Shown one piece after another: positions 16,061 to 26,177 of a stretch of 64,000 nucleotides of DNA (the first letter of the stretch is position 1; each line of letters begins with the position of its first letter). This DNA is from Clostridium yunnanense (lineage in GTDB: Bacteria > Bacillota > Clostridia > Clostridiales > Clostridiaceae), in NCBI RefSeq assembly GCF_016595795.1, contig NZ_JAENHN010000064.1, positions 62,001-126,000 of the forward strand. The letters run 5' to 3'. The notes under the pieces were generated by a model that did not search any database, was not told the origin of the DNA, and saw only the letters and a program-made list of their open reading frames with translations. The position numbers were made by a program, and so were the translations under genes.

Positions 16061-16825
16061 ATGTTAAAAAAAGCATTAGCGCTGCTTACTGCAGTTACAA
16101 TTTTAGGGGCTACTTTTGTAGGATGTTCAAAGAAGGATGAAGGAACAAATAAAAAATATGTCATAGCTACGGATGCTACATATGCACCATTTGAATACGA
16201 AAAGGACGGAAAATACATAGGGATAGACATGGATTTACTTGATGCAATTGCAAAGAGTGAAAACTTCCAATATGAATTAAAGCCAATGAACTTTAAAGGA
16301 ATAATTCCTGGAATGACTTCAAATCAAATTGATGCAGCTATAGCTGGTATGAGTATAACTGATGAAAGAAAGAAGTCTTTAGATTTCTCAGAAGGATACT
16401 TTGATGCAGGTATATCAATAGTAGTTAAAGCTGAAAATGATAAAATAAAATCAGCAGACGATTTAAAAGGAAAGATATTTGCTGTTAAGAAGGGTACAGC
16501 TGGTTCTAAATTTGCAGAAGATAACAAAGACAAATATGGTGCTACTATAAGATACTTTGATGATTCTCCATCAATGTTCCAAGAAGTTATAAATGGAAAC
16601 GCAGACGTTACTTTTGAAGATTATCCAGTTATAGCATATAAGATTTCAACTGATTCTACACCTACATTAAAAGTTGTTGGTGATAGATTAACTAAAGACC
16701 AATACGGATTTGCAGTAGTTAAGGGAAAGAACAAAGAATTACTTGATAAATTCAATACTGGATTAAAGAAGCTTAAAGAAAATGGCGAATATGATAAAAT
16801 ACTTTCAAAATATATTAAGAAGTAA
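16061..16825 (+). CDS. Amino acid ABC transporter substrate-binding lipoprotein
   Basis: The protein has 254 residues. A lipoprotein signal peptide ends in TFVGC, with Cys22 as the lipidation site followed by SKKDE. The mature part is a family 3 solute-binding protein: YVIATDATYAPFEYEKDGKYIGIDMDL, LKPMNFKGIIPG and ERKKSLDFSEGYF are the typical ligand-site blocks for polar amino acids. The sequence does not tell glutamine, arginine or cystine apart. It is the first gene of a three-gene importer operon, 13 nt before the permease. Confidence 0.94.
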   Translation: MLKKALALLTAVTILGATFVGCSKKDEGTNKKYVIATDATYAPFEYEKDGKYIGIDMDLLDAIAKSENFQYELKPMNFKGIIPGMTSNQIDAAIAGMSITDERKKSLDFSEGYFDAGISIVVKAENDKIKSADDLKGKIFAVKKGTAGSKFAEDNKDKYGATIRYFDDSPSMFQEVINGNADVTFEDYPVIAYKISTDSTPTLKVVGDRLTKDQYGFAVVKGKNKELLDKFNTGLKKLKENGEYDKILSKYIKK

Positions 16826-16838
16826 TAGGAGGTTCTAA

Positions 16839-17483
16839 ATGGATAGTTTTTCTATAATTAAAGATAGCCTCCCAAGTTTATTAAGCGGATTAACGGTAAC
16901 TATGAAGCTTACTGTTATATCTCTATTTTTTGCATCTATACTTGGATTAGTATTTGGACTATTAAACATATCTAAGAATAAGGTTCTAAAGTCAATTGCA
17001 GTTATTTACGTTGACATAATAAGAGGAACACCTCTTATTGTACAAGCGTTTTTTATTTACTTTGCTATTCCTAGTGCTATGGATATAAAAATTGGAGCTG
17101 AATTTGCTGGCTGTTTGGCATTAAGTCTAAATGCAGGTGCTTATATGGCAGAAATATTCAGAGCTGGTATACAGTCGCTGGATAAAGGTCAGATGGAAGC
17201 TGCAAGAAGTTTAGGTCTTCCGTACTCCAAGGCTATGACTAAGGTAATATTGCCGCAGGCCATAAAGAGAATGACTCCTGCGATAATAAATCAATTTATA
17301 ATATCCTTAAAGGATACTTCAATATTATCAGTAATAGGTATAAGGGAACTTACACAAAGTGGTGAAATAGTAATTGCATCTAACTTTAAATCAACTGAGA
17401 TATGGGGTACAGTAGCAGTAATGTATTTCGTAATTATAACATTGCTTTCAATCATCTCTAAGAGACTAGAAAGGAGCATGTAA
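16839..17483 (+). CDS. Amino acid ABC transporter permease (HisM/GlnP type)
   Basis: The 214-residue protein has five predicted membrane helices and the family's conserved blocks: [35 protein letters not shown] and the EAA loop [26 protein letters not shown], which contacts the ATPase. AGGAGG sits ahead of the ATG. It lies between the binding-protein gene and the ATPase gene, with only 1 nt to the latter. Confidence 0.95.
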   Translation: MDSFSIIKDSLPSLLSGLTVTMKLTVISLFFASILGLVFGLLNISKNKVLKSIAVIYVDIIRGTPLIVQAFFIYFAIPSAMDIKIGAEFAGCLALSLNAGAYMAEIFRAGIQSLDKGQMEAARSLGLPYSKAMTKVILPQAIKRMTPAIINQFIISLKDTSILSVIGIRELTQSGEIVIASNFKSTEIWGTVAVMYFVIITLLSIISKRLERSM

Positions 17484-17484
17484 A

Positions 17485-18207
17485 ATGATAAAAGTTAATG
17501 GATTAAAGAAACATTTTGGAAAGCTGGAAGTATTGAAAGGTATTGATTTATATGTAAGTCAAGGTGAAGTGCTTTGCCTTATAGGTCCATCTGGATCTGG
17601 TAAGAGTACACTGCTTAGATGTTTAAACAGACTAGAAGATATAGATGGCGGAAGCGTACTTATAGACGGAGAAGCTATAAATGATTCAAGGATTGATATA
17701 AATAAAGTAAGAGAAAAGATAGGGATGGTTTTTCAATCATTTAACTTATTTCCTCACTTAAATGTAATTGATAATATTACATTGTCTCCAGTTGAATTAA
17801 AAAAGATGAGTAAGGCAGATGCTAAGAAGAAGGCTTTAGAACTTTTGGAGAAAGTAGGTCTTTCTAGTAAAGCAAATGAATATCCGGACAATTTATCTGG
17901 TGGACAGAAACAAAGAGTTGCTATAGCTAGAGCTTTAGCTATGAATCCAGAGATAATGCTTTTCGATGAACCTACATCTGCCCTAGATCCAGAAATGGTT
18001 GGGGAAGTATTGCAGGTTATGAAAGAGCTAGCTAATGAAGGAATGACTATGATAGTAGTAACTCATGAAATGGGGTTTGCTAGAGAAGTTGCTGATAGGG
18101 TTATCTTCATGGATGGTGGATATATTGTTGAACAAGGTGATCCTAAGGATATTTTCTCCAATCCTCAAAATGATAGAACTAAAGATTTCTTAAATAAGGT
18201 TTTATAA
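17485..18207 (+). CDS. Amino acid ABC transporter ATPase (GlnQ/HisP type)
   Basis: The 240-residue protein is a complete importer ATPase: Walker [14 protein letters not shown] loop [11 protein letters not shown], signature [13 protein letters not shown], Walker [14 protein letters not shown] and switch His in VVTHEMGFA. Length and the [17 protein letters not shown] block match the GlnQ group. It is the last gene of the operon and a terminator follows. Confidence 0.96.
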   Translation: MIKVNGLKKHFGKLEVLKGIDLYVSQGEVLCLIGPSGSGKSTLLRCLNRLEDIDGGSVLIDGEAINDSRIDINKVREKIGMVFQSFNLFPHLNVIDNITLSPVELKKMSKADAKKKALELLEKVGLSSKANEYPDNLSGGQKQRVAIARALAMNPEIMLFDEPTSALDPEMVGEVLQVMKELANEGMTMIVVTHEMGFAREVADRVIFMDGGYIVEQGDPKDIFSNPQNDRTKDFLNKVL

Positions 18208-18244
18208 AATAAATTTAAATTTGTAATGTTTAAGATTTATATTT

Positions 18245-18292
18245 AAAGTGATTTAATACTGAAGTAAGCTTCAGGGTTAAATCACTTTTTTA
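18245..18292 (+). terminator. Terminator of the amino acid ABC operon
   Basis: AAAGTGATTTAA pairs with TTAAATCACTTT; a small CTGAAG/CTTCAG stem sits inside and T residues follow. Confidence 0.9.
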
Positions 18293-18319
18293 CTTTAAAG
18301 AAAGAAATAAAGTTTTTGA

Positions 18320-18363
18320 GTTAGCTAAACCTAGATATTTCAATTGTTTTAGAAGTTTTTTAT
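18320..18363 (+). repeat. 44-bp dispersed repeat, copy 1
   Basis: The segment GTTAGCTAA..CTAGAT.TTTCAA..GTTTTAGAAGTTTTTTAT recurs at 48045-48087 with only a few differences. Both copies lie just after a terminator and before the promoter region of the next gene. I know no function. Confidence 0.65.
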
Positions 18364-18411
18364 AGGAATAAAATAAATAAACAAAATCAGTAAAAAACAA
18401 GTAAAAAAGTA

Positions 18412-18440
18412 TTGAAGTTTTACTAAAAAAGATATACAAT
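18412..18440 (+). promoter_or_regulatory. Promoter of the gal operon
   Basis: TTGAAG and TACAAT (within ATATACAATTTG) are spaced by 17 nt, 91 nt before galK. Confidence 0.6.
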
Positions 18441-18530
18441 TTGATTATGATAACCTTTTCTGTTTAGTGTTTATAAAATAAAACTAATGCGAATTTATAT
18501 ATTTTTAAATTATTTTGGGAGGTATTTATA

Positions 18531-19691
18531 ATGGTAGAAAGTTTAAAACATGACTTTAAAGCTATTTTTGAAACTGAAGGGGATGGAGTTTATTTTGCTC
18601 CAGGAAGAGTGAATCTTATTGGTGAGCATACTGATTACAATGGAGGTAATGTATTTCCTTGTGCATTAACTTTTGGTACCTATGCTGTTGCAAAGAAAAG
18701 AACAGATAAAAAAGTAAGAATGTACTCAAAAAACTTTGAGGACCTTGGAGTTATAGAGTTTGAATTAGATGAGTTAACTTATAAGAAAGAGCATGATTGG
18801 GTTAATTATCCTAAGGGTGTTCTATGGGCATTTAGTGAGAATGGATATAAGTTGGATGATGGAGTAGATGTACTTTTTTATGGAAATATACCTAACGGAG
18901 CAGGTTTGTCTTCATCAGCATCAATTGAGCTTGCTACTGCTGTAATATTAAAAGATTTATTTTCATTTGATCTAGATATGATAGAAATGGTGAAGTTAGG
19001 GAAGCAAGCTGAAAACAGCTTCATTGGAGTAAACTGTGGCATAATGGATCAATTTGCTATAGGAATGGGCAAAGAAGGTTGTGCTATTCTATTGGATACA
19101 AATACTCTAGAATATGATTATGCTAAGTTAGATATAGACGGTTCATCAATAGTAATTGCGAATACAAATAAGAGAAGAGGACTGGCTGATTCGAAATATA
19201 ATGAGAGAAGAAGCCAATGTGAAGAAGCGCTAAAGGATTTACAAGTGGAACTAGATATAAAATCCCTAGGTGAACTTAAGGAAGAGAAATTCGAAACGTA
19301 TAAACACCTAATTAAAGATGAAGTTAATGTAAGAAGAGCTAAGCATGCAGTCTATGAAAATCAAAGAACTTTAAGAGCTGTTGAGGCTTTAAACAATAAG
19401 GATATAGAGCTATTTGGGAAATTGATGAATGATTCACATATATCATTAAGAGATGATTATGAAGTTACTGGAATAGAGCTTGATACTTTAGTAGAACTTG
19501 CATGGGCGCAAAATGGAGTTATAGGATCAAGAATGACTGGAGCAGGTTTTGGTGGGTGTACAGTAAGTATAGTAAACAATGAAGCGGTAGAAGAGTTTAT
19601 TAAAAATGTAGGCTCTAGTTATAAAGATAAGATAGGGTATGAAGCAACTTTTTATGTAGCTCAAATAGGTGATGGTGCTAGAAAGTTGTAA
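18531..19691 (+). CDS. galK: Galactokinase
   Basis: The 386-residue protein is a GHMP kinase with the galactokinase signature [21 protein letters not shown] near residue 25, the ATP loop [16 protein letters not shown] and the C-terminal [14 protein letters not shown] block. It phosphorylates galactose to galactose 1-phosphate, the first Leloir step. GGGAGG lies 8 nt before the ATG. It is the first gene of galK-galE-galT. Between it and galE lies a 97-bp palindromic repeat. Confidence 0.97.
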   Translation: MVESLKHDFKAIFETEGDGVYFAPGRVNLIGEHTDYNGGNVFPCALTFGTYAVAKKRTDKKVRMYSKNFEDLGVIEFELDELTYKKEHDWVNYPKGVLWAFSENGYKLDDGVDVLFYGNIPNGAGLSSSASIELATAVILKDLFSFDLDMIEMVKLGKQAENSFIGVNCGIMDQFAIGMGKEGCAILLDTNTLEYDYAKLDIDGSSIVIANTNKRRGLADSKYNERRSQCEEALKDLQVELDIKSLGELKEEKFETYKHLIKDEVNVRRAKHAVYENQRTLRAVEALNNKDIELFGKLMNDSHISLRDDYEVTGIELDTLVELAWAQNGVIGSRMTGAGFGGCTVSIVNNEAVEEFIKNVGSSYKDKIGYEATFYVAQIGDGARKL

Positions 19692-19736
19692 GCGCAACTG
19701 TTAAACTATTATAGAAGTAGTAAAAATTTAACTACA

Positions 19737-19833
19737 GATGTACCATTTCGAACCGACATATATTTTTAAAACTCTCACGGGTTCTGGTGAGAGAATTTAA
19801 AAATAATAAATTTTATTACGAAGGTGGTACATC
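19737..19833 (+). repeat. 97-bp palindromic repeat, copy B
   Basis: The ends GATGTACCATTTCG and CGAAGGTGGTACATC are inverted repeats. Inner arms TTTTTAAAA/TTTAAAAA and the central stem CTCTCAC/GTGAGAG enclose GGGTTCTG. Compared with copy A the central stem has changed on both sides so that pairing is kept. It sits inside the gal operon, in the galK-galE spacer. Confidence 0.88.
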
Positions 19834-19859
19834 AGTATAATATGTAGGAGATGATTGTT

Positions 19860-20849
19860 GTGAGTATTTTAGTATGTGGCGGAGCAGGTTATATAGGATC
19901 TCATTGTGTTTATGAGCTTATTGAAAGAGGGGAAGAAGTTGTAGTTGTAGATAATCTCCAAACTGGACATAAAGAGGCTTTACATCCAGAAGCAAAGTTC
20001 TATGAGGGGGATATAAGAGAGTACGATTTCCTTGATAAGGTTTTTAAGGATAACAAAATAGAAGGAGTAATTCACTTTGCAGCTAACTCACTTGTTGGTG
20101 AAAGTATGCAATTACCGTTAAAGTATTACAATAATAATGTTCATGGTACTGAGGTATTACTTCAAGCAATGGTTGATAATAATATAAAAAAGATAGTGTT
20201 TTCATCTACTGCAGCAGTTTATGGTGAGCCAGAAAGAGTTCCTATAACTGAAACAGATAAGACAGAACCTACTAACACTTATGGTGAGACAAAACTTGCT
20301 ATGGAAAAGATGATGAAGTGGGCTGACAAGGCACATGGCTTAAGATATATAGCTCTTAGATATTTTAATGTTGCAGGAGCTCATCCAAATGGATTAATAG
20401 GGGAAGCTCATAATCCTGAAACTCATTTAATTCCACTTATATTGCAAGTTCCTTTAAATAAGAGAGAAAAGATAAGTATTTATGGCGAGGATTATGACAC
20501 TAAGGATGGAACATGTATAAGAGACTATATACATGTAAAAGATCTTATTGATGCACATATATTAGCCTTTAATAAATTAAGAGATGGATGGCAAAGTGAT
20601 GTTTTTAATTTAGGAAATGGCAGTGGTTTTACTGTTAAAGAAATGATAGATGCAGCTAGAAAGGTTACATCACATGCAATACCAGCAGAAGTATGTCCAA
20701 GAAGGGCTGGAGATCCAGCTGTTCTTATAGCATCAAGTGAGAAAGCTAAAAATATCTTAGGTTGGGAGCCTAAATATAATAATGTAGAAGAGATAATAGC
20801 GGCTGCTTGGAAGTTCCATGAAAGTCATGTAAATGGATTTGAGGAATAA
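19860..20849 (+). CDS. galE: UDP-glucose 4-epimerase
   Basis: The protein has 329 residues from the GTG at 19860. The ATG at 19851 abuts the AGGAG site and cannot be used, whereas the GTG has a 9-nt spacing. It is a short-chain dehydrogenase with the NAD loop GGAGYIGSH, the catalytic S..Y-x3-K as FSSTAAVYG and YGETKLAME, and YFNVAGAHPNG for substrate. It interconverts UDP-galactose and UDP-glucose. It is the middle gene of the Leloir operon. Confidence 0.96.
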   Translation: MSILVCGGAGYIGSHCVYELIERGEEVVVVDNLQTGHKEALHPEAKFYEGDIREYDFLDKVFKDNKIEGVIHFAANSLVGESMQLPLKYYNNNVHGTEVLLQAMVDNNIKKIVFSSTAAVYGEPERVPITETDKTEPTNTYGETKLAMEKMMKWADKAHGLRYIALRYFNVAGAHPNGLIGEAHNPETHLIPLILQVPLNKREKISIYGEDYDTKDGTCIRDYIHVKDLIDAHILAFNKLRDGWQSDVFNLGNGSGFTVKEMIDAARKVTSHAIPAEVCPRRAGDPAVLIASSEKAKNILGWEPKYNNVEEIIAAAWKFHESHVNGFEE

Positions 20850-20882
20850 AGGGCTACTTTAAATTATAGGGGATATGAAGAA

Positions 20883-22394
20883 ATGGATATAAATATTTCA
20901 AAAGAAATAGAAAAACTATTAGAATATGCTATAAATAAGGAATTAATAGATCCACTAGATAGGATATATACCAGAAATAGGTTGATGGAAGTATTGCAGT
21001 TGCAAGAACTTGAGTGTATTGAAGCAGGCGAAGAATTTGAAGAGTTAGAGCCTATATTAGATAACATACTCGCTTGGGCGTTGGACAATGATATCCTAAA
21101 TGATAGTGGGTTTGTTTCTAGGGATTTATTTGATACTAAGATCATGGGATGCCTTATAGGTAGACCTTCTGAGGTAATACAAAAATTCTATTCTTTATAT
21201 GATTCAGATAAGAAAAAAGCTACTAAGTTTTTTTATAACTTGAGTATAGATTCTAATTACGTAAGGATGAATAGAATCAAAAAGAACTTGAATTGGAAGG
21301 TAAATACTGAATATGGAGATATAGACATAACCATAAATTTATCTAAACCAGAGAAAGATCCTAAGGAAATAGCAAAAGCTAAAAGTATTCCATCAAGCTT
21401 ATATCCCAAATGTCTTTTATGTAAAGAAAATGAAGGCTATGAAGGAACATTGAATCATCCGGCTAGACAAAATCACAGAATAGTTCCATTAGAGCTTAAT
21501 AAAGAAACTTGGTATCTGCAATACTCACCGTATATTTATTATAATGAGCATTGTATTGTATTAAAAGATAAGCATGAGGAAATGAAGTTAACAAAGAGTA
21601 CATTTTTAAGATTACTACAATTTGTTGAAAAATTCCCTCACTACTTTATAGGCTCTAATGCAGACCTACCTATCGTAGGAGGATCCATCTTGACACATGA
21701 CCATTTTCAAGGTGGAAACTATGAGTTTGCAATGGCTGCAGCTCCTATTGAAAAAAGTTATATCGTTAAAGGCTTTGAGGAAATATCAATAGGAAGAGTA
21801 AAGTGGCCTATGAGTGTTATTAGGTTGCAAGCTAATAGCGTAGAGAAGCTTATGGAGTTTTCTGATTATATCTTTACTAAGTGGAAAAGTTATTCTGATG
21901 AGTCGGTAGACATCATTGCATTTACAGAAAATGTGCCTCATAACACAATAACTCCTATTGCTAGAAGACGAGGAGAGTTATTTGAGATTGATTTAGTTCT
22001 TAGAAATAATAGGACTTCTAAGGAACACCCATTTGGAATCTTTCATCCACACCAAGAACTTCATCATATAAAGAAGGAAAATATAGGTCTTATAGAAGTG
22101 ATGGGACTCGCAGTACTTCCACCTAGACTGAAAGGTGAGCTGAAGGAATTAGAGGAATATTTAGTTGATAAACATAAAATACAAAGTATTAAAGAAGATT
22201 CTAATATATTTAAGCATAAAAAGTGGGCAGAGGATATAGTTTGCAAATATAATAATATAGACGAGTCTAATGTTTATGAAATAATTAAACAAGAGGTTGG
22301 ATTAAAGTTTATAAAGGTTCTTGAACATGCAGGTGTATTTAAGAGAAATGAAACAGGTATAAAGGCTTTTGATGACTTTATAATGAGTTTATAG
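20883..22394 (+). CDS. galT: UDP-glucose--hexose-1-phosphate uridylyltransferase (class II GalT)
   Basis: The 503-residue protein is the long Firmicutes form of GalT, unrelated in domain size to the shorter E. coli type. Diagnostic blocks are HPARQNHRIVPLELN, GGSILTHDHFQGG and FGIFHPHQELHHIK. It exchanges galactose 1-phosphate with UDP-glucose, completing the Leloir pathway with galK and galE. It is the last gene of the operon; a degenerate palindromic repeat and a terminator follow. Confidence 0.96.
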   Translation: MDINISKEIEKLLEYAINKELIDPLDRIYTRNRLMEVLQLQELECIEAGEEFEELEPILDNILAWALDNDILNDSGFVSRDLFDTKIMGCLIGRPSEVIQKFYSLYDSDKKKATKFFYNLSIDSNYVRMNRIKKNLNWKVNTEYGDIDITINLSKPEKDPKEIAKAKSIPSSLYPKCLLCKENEGYEGTLNHPARQNHRIVPLELNKETWYLQYSPYIYYNEHCIVLKDKHEEMKLTKSTFLRLLQFVEKFPHYFIGSNADLPIVGGSILTHDHFQGGNYEFAMAAAPIEKSYIVKGFEEISIGRVKWPMSVIRLQANSVEKLMEFSDYIFTKWKSYSDESVDIIAFTENVPHNTITPIARRRGELFEIDLVLRNNRTSKEHPFGIFHPHQELHHIKKENIGLIEVMGLAVLPPRLKGELKELEEYLVDKHKIQSIKEDSNIFKHKKWAEDIVCKYNNIDESNVYEIIKQEVGLKFIKVLEHAGVFKRNETGIKAFDDFIMSL

Positions 22395-22395
22395 T

Positions 22396-22497
22396 ATAGG
22401 GTTCCATTACGAAAACTTAAGTTATGCATGTTCGAAAAACTCGGCTTCTGGTGAGAAAATTTGGGAATATAAATTTTATTACGAAGTAATATATCTA
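22396..22497 (+). repeat. Palindromic repeat, degenerate copy C
   Basis: The right half (TATAAATTTTATTACGAAGT) and the tip (TTCTGGTGAGA) match the 97-bp family. The left arm is eroded, so the outer inverted repeat no longer pairs well. It lies between the galT stop codon and the terminator. Confidence 0.6.
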
Positions 22498-22564
22498 TCA
22501 AAGAGAAAATACAAGTTATTTGCCTAACTAATTCTTGCACTCATATAAAGAAGCGCAAGTAGGC

Positions 22565-22602
22565 AAAAAAGCCGCTAATGAAAATACATTAGCGGTTTTT
22601 TA
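22565..22602. terminator. Bidirectional terminator between galT and the protease gene
   Basis: GCCGCTAATG and CATTAGCGGT form a 10-bp stem flanked by six A and six T residues. The sequence just before it (CATATAAAG..GCGCAAG) resembles the segments preceding the terminators at 4785 and 44093. Confidence 0.92.
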
Positions 22603-22634
22603 CTGTTAAGAGACCTTTTTATTATATTTACAAC

Positions 22635-24662
22635 TTAAAAAGTAGCTTTTAAATTGTATTTAGTAGCAGTGCTATAAGCACTGTTATATCCAAAGACTAG
22701 TACATAGTATGTGCCGGAAGTGGATGGTGTGTAGCTTATACTTTCAGAAGTTGTAGAGCCATTAGTTGATTTGGCAACTAATGTACCACTGCTATTATAT
22801 AGATATAAGTCATAATCCTTTGGTAAGTTAGTTAAACTTATGCTTATAGCCTTTCCGCCAGTAGCGCTTAACTTATAGTAATCTTTATCAGTAGATGTGC
22901 CTATATATGAACTATAAGTTGTACCAGAAGTGATAGCATAAGCTTGACTTGTAGAATCATTTGGTTCATATGGATCGCTTACAGATGTAGCACCTATTCC
23001 AACAGTAGTAAATGCATTATTTACTGCTGTTACTTCTGCACTAGAAGCACCATATAAGTCTGTTGCAGCTTTTACTAGAGCATTTCTAGCGCCAAGGAAG
23101 TCTGTTGATGCAGTCATATAGGTGGTTAATCCTCTGTAGTATATCTTAGAGGTTTTTTCACAACCAAGAGACTGAGCCACAAGGTATGCTGCTTTATTAG
23201 TTATACCACTGTTGGTATGAACTCCGCCGTAATCGCTAGTAGTATGAACATAATTACTATAGGTAGCTGGTTGACCATACAATGTAGGGTTAGCTAAGCT
23301 TCTTAATGCATCACCAGGAGTTCCTGGAGTATAAACATCATCTCCAACTACCCAATCTGATGAATTAAACTGCCATGTTCCACCACCTTTAACATTATAT
23401 CTGTCATAAGTTTGTATTAATACTCCCATCACGTCAGACATTGACTCGTTTAAAGCACCTGGTTCATCTTGATAATTAAGATTAGCTGAGTATTCAGTTA
23501 CTCCATGAGTTAGTTCGTGACCGACAACGTCTAAATCTCCACTAAGATATGTGAAGGTAGTACCATCGCCATCACCATAAACCATTTGAGTGCCATCCCA
23601 GTAAGCATTATTATAAGCATTGTCATAATGAGCTGTTGAGATTATTGACATACCGTTATTATCTATACTATTTCTTCCAAGAAGGTTTTTATAGAAGTCA
23701 TAAACAACTCCTGCAAAGTAATGAGCACTTACAGATGCTTTAAAGGCTGTTGTGTTAAAAGTAGAAGATGTATTTGATACTATAGTACCAGGCTGTACTT
23801 GTTTGTTGTTTGCGGTATAAGTCTTTATTTGACCAGTCATTGGTTTAGTAGTATCAATCATTTGATAAGATGATCCAGAAAGATATAAGTTTAATGGCTT
23901 AGAGCTTCCATCTACTGCAGTTCCTGTTCCAGTAGTAGCTCCATCAAATCTTATCTTACTTTGCTTATCAATTACACTTCCTGAGTTTGTGTCAACAAAT
24001 ACATCCCAGTTGGCTATCTCAGGATTTGTATAGTAGATATTAACTTTATATGTGTCATAAGCTTTTCCCTCTAATACTATTACTTGTTTTTCTACAGTTG
24101 GTTCTTTCTTTAAAGTATCAAATTTGAATTGTTTTTTTGCAATATCTATAGCTTGTTTATCTGTAATAGTGCTGTTAGCTAATGTTTTTGGAGCTTCTAT
24201 ATCATTAGCAACTGAACCAGATATGTTAGATACAACACCATCTTTATTAAATTGAACTAAGATTTCTGCTCCTCTCACTGGTGTGCCATTCATTAATTGA
24301 ACAGCTTTTACATTGGTAAAACCGAGTTCATCTTTTTTTAGAGAAAGAATCTTAAAGTTGTTAGAATTACCTTTTACAGAAAGTAAGTCTTTATTCTCTT
24401 CAAGGAAGGTTAAAGCAGACTTCTCATCAATATTCTGCTTTTCTGAAAGTTTTCCAGAAACAAAGACTTGAAGCTTTCCATTCTTTTCATTGCTTTTATG
24501 AAGATCAGTTTTTATCTTTCCTTCACTTAATTTTGAAAGCTTGTCCATTATTTCTGCTTTTTTATCATTAGTATTAATACTTGGTTCTAACGCTTTAGCT
24601 TGTACTGCGTATGTGGTAACTACTGATAAAGCTATTAGAGATGATATGATTTTTTTCTTCAT
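22635..24662 (-). CDS. Secreted M4 (thermolysin-type) metalloprotease
   Basis: The encoded pre-pro-enzyme has 675 residues. A signal peptide (about 1-24) precedes the FTP and PepSY propeptide regions (to about 230), which inhibit and chaperone the enzyme. The M4 catalytic domain contains zinc-binding HELTH at 382-386 and the third ligand Glu in NESMSD around 406, followed by HTNSGITNKAAY with the acid-stabilising His. From about residue 560 there is a PPC domain (DPYEPNDS..AYAI, YDLYLYNSSG) often removed after secretion. GGGGGAAC precedes the start. It is monocistronic and presumably supplies peptides by degrading extracellular protein. Confidence 0.96.
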   Translation of the reverse strand: MKKKIISSLIALSVVTTYAVQAKALEPSINTNDKKAEIMDKLSKLSEGKIKTDLHKSNEKNGKLQVFVSGKLSEKQNIDEKSALTFLEENKDLLSVKGNSNNFKILSLKKDELGFTNVKAVQLMNGTPVRGAEILVQFNKDGVVSNISGSVANDIEAPKTLANSTITDKQAIDIAKKQFKFDTLKKEPTVEKQVIVLEGKAYDTYKVNIYYTNPEIANWDVFVDTNSGSVIDKQSKIRFDGATTGTGTAVDGSSKPLNLYLSGSSYQMIDTTKPMTGQIKTYTANNKQVQPGTIVSNTSSTFNTTAFKASVSAHYFAGVVYDFYKNLLGRNSIDNNGMSIISTAHYDNAYNNAYWDGTQMVYGDGDGTTFTYLSGDLDVVGHELTHGVTEYSANLNYQDEPGALNESMSDVMGVLIQTYDRYNVKGGGTWQFNSSDWVVGDDVYTPGTPGDALRSLANPTLYGQPATYSNYVHTTSDYGGVHTNSGITNKAAYLVAQSLGCEKTSKIYYRGLTTYMTASTDFLGARNALVKAATDLYGASSAEVTAVNNAFTTVGIGATSVSDPYEPNDSTSQAYAITSGTTYSSYIGTSTDKDYYKLSATGGKAISISLTNLPKDYDLYLYNSSGTLVAKSTNGSTTSESISYTPSTSGTYYVLVFGYNSAYSTATKYNLKATF

Positions 24663-25184
24663 TTTAGTTCCCCCTTTTTATATGTTTGTTTATAACCCTA
24701 AATAAATGCCCCTTAAACCAGAATTATTGCCCCAAAATTCTTGGCCAGAGAATATTTAAACCACAGTAATGCAATGGTTTAAGTTAACAGATTAAAGAGT
24801 TTAATTTATATTATATCTTTCAAACAAATATATAAAGTTCCATTTTAATGAGAAATTGGTTAAAAAATGAAAATATCTTTATGGATTTAGCAAAAGCTTT
24901 ATTTATCTTATGTTTACAAAAAGTAATTATATTTGTTAACATTATGATGTGCAAAACAGAAAACAAGAGATTTATATAAATAATTAGGTTACATAATGTT
25001 TTTGTATAAACTTTAGATTTAATAATATATGTAATTTAAAATCCATTAGATTAGTATAAATAATTACATAAGATGAATATAATTATTAAGGTAATAAAAT
25101 GGTAATTATAGATATATAAATTTTAAGCTTAATTTATATTTAAGCCTTCTATTTCCTAAGAAATATATAAGGGGGACATTATAA
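24663..25184. other. Long divergent intergenic region with small repeats
   Basis: This 522-nt spacer separates the protease and the metal-homeostasis operon. Near the protease start GCCCC occurs twice in the same context (24708 and 24730 regions). TTTAAACCA and TGGTTTAA (24754-24781) form an inverted repeat with a 10-nt loop, a possible operator. The rest is AT-rich, and I see no gene, RNA or convincing metal-regulator box. Confidence 0.35.
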
Positions 25185-26153
25185 ATGAAGATTGACATAA
25201 TTTCAGGCTTCTTAGGGTCAGGTAAGACTACTTTGATAAAAAAACTCATTAGCGAACAGTTATATAAGGAAAAAGTAGTAATTATAGAAAATGAATATGG
25301 TGAAGTGGGTATAGATGGTGCTTTACTTTGTGAAAATGATATAAAAGTAAAAGAACTTGTATCCGGTTGTATATGTTGTAGTATAGCTGATGATTTTGTT
25401 AAAAGTATTGGTAGCATATTAAAAGAATACAATCCGGATAGATTAATTATAGAACCATCAGGTGTAGCTAAGTTATCAAAAGTGGTTTCGCTTATTAGGA
25501 CATGTAGTGCCTTAGCTAATAAGAAAATAAATATCCAGGCTGTGGTAGTTGATATAAAAAACTTTGATATGTATATAACTAACTTCGGAGAGTTTTATAC
25601 AAATCAAATAGTTAATGCGAGAACTGTAATACTTAGTAGAACCCAAAATACTAGTGATCAGGAATTTACTCATGTAGTGATGGCGATAAGAAAGATAAAT
25701 CCACGATGTTCTATAATAACAACTCCGTGGGAGCGATTATCTTCTCAAAGAATACTCACTGTTTGTGAACAAAGATTAGAAGATTTAATGAGAGACTCTA
25801 ATCAGGCAAGAAAAACTTTAAATATTACTCATGTCATAAGAGATTCTAGAATATCTACAAATAGTGATGCAAAGGATGTATTTGAAGTTTGGTCTAAAGA
25901 AATTACAGATAGATTTACAGTTGATGAAATTAAAATTGTATTAGAAAAATTGAAGGATGAAAGAGTTGTTGGACTTATTATAAGGGCTAAAGGAATTGTT
26001 GAATTGACTGATGAGAATTGGATTCAATTTGATTACATTAATGACTATATAAATATAAATTATATAAAAGCTAAAGATTCAAGAAGGATATCTGTAATAG
26101 GTATAGATCTAAATAGACCAATGATAGAAGAACTATTTTCTTCTCATCTATAA
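25185..26153 (+). CDS. CobW/COG0523-family GTPase (metal chaperone type)
   Basis: The 322-residue protein has the G3E GTPase blocks: Walker A GFLGSGKTT at about 7-15, ENEYGEVGID, the family's metal-binding CxCC as SGCICCS, and LIIEPSGVAK as Walker B. The C-terminal part is a divergent CobW_C-like region. COG0523 proteins deliver zinc or cobalt to target proteins. It is the first of four genes whose content matches the Bacillus subtilis yciC/ycgR/ycgQ set, so a role in zinc handling is likely by analogy. AAGGGGG precedes the ATG. Confidence 0.92.
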   Translation: MKIDIISGFLGSGKTTLIKKLISEQLYKEKVVIIENEYGEVGIDGALLCENDIKVKELVSGCICCSIADDFVKSIGSILKEYNPDRLIIEPSGVAKLSKVVSLIRTCSALANKKINIQAVVVDIKNFDMYITNFGEFYTNQIVNARTVILSRTQNTSDQEFTHVVMAIRKINPRCSIITTPWERLSSQRILTVCEQRLEDLMRDSNQARKTLNITHVIRDSRISTNSDAKDVFEVWSKEITDRFTVDEIKIVLEKLKDERVVGLIIRAKGIVELTDENWIQFDYINDYININYIKAKDSRRISVIGIDLNRPMIEELFSSHL

Positions 26154-26177
26154 AATCAATCGTTTTAGGAGGGAATA

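Noticed and set aside
25078-25109. Zur-type operator before the CobW operon
   Set aside because: The ATAATTA..TAATTAT inverted repeat is pure AT and does not match known zinc-regulator boxes; it is no better than background.
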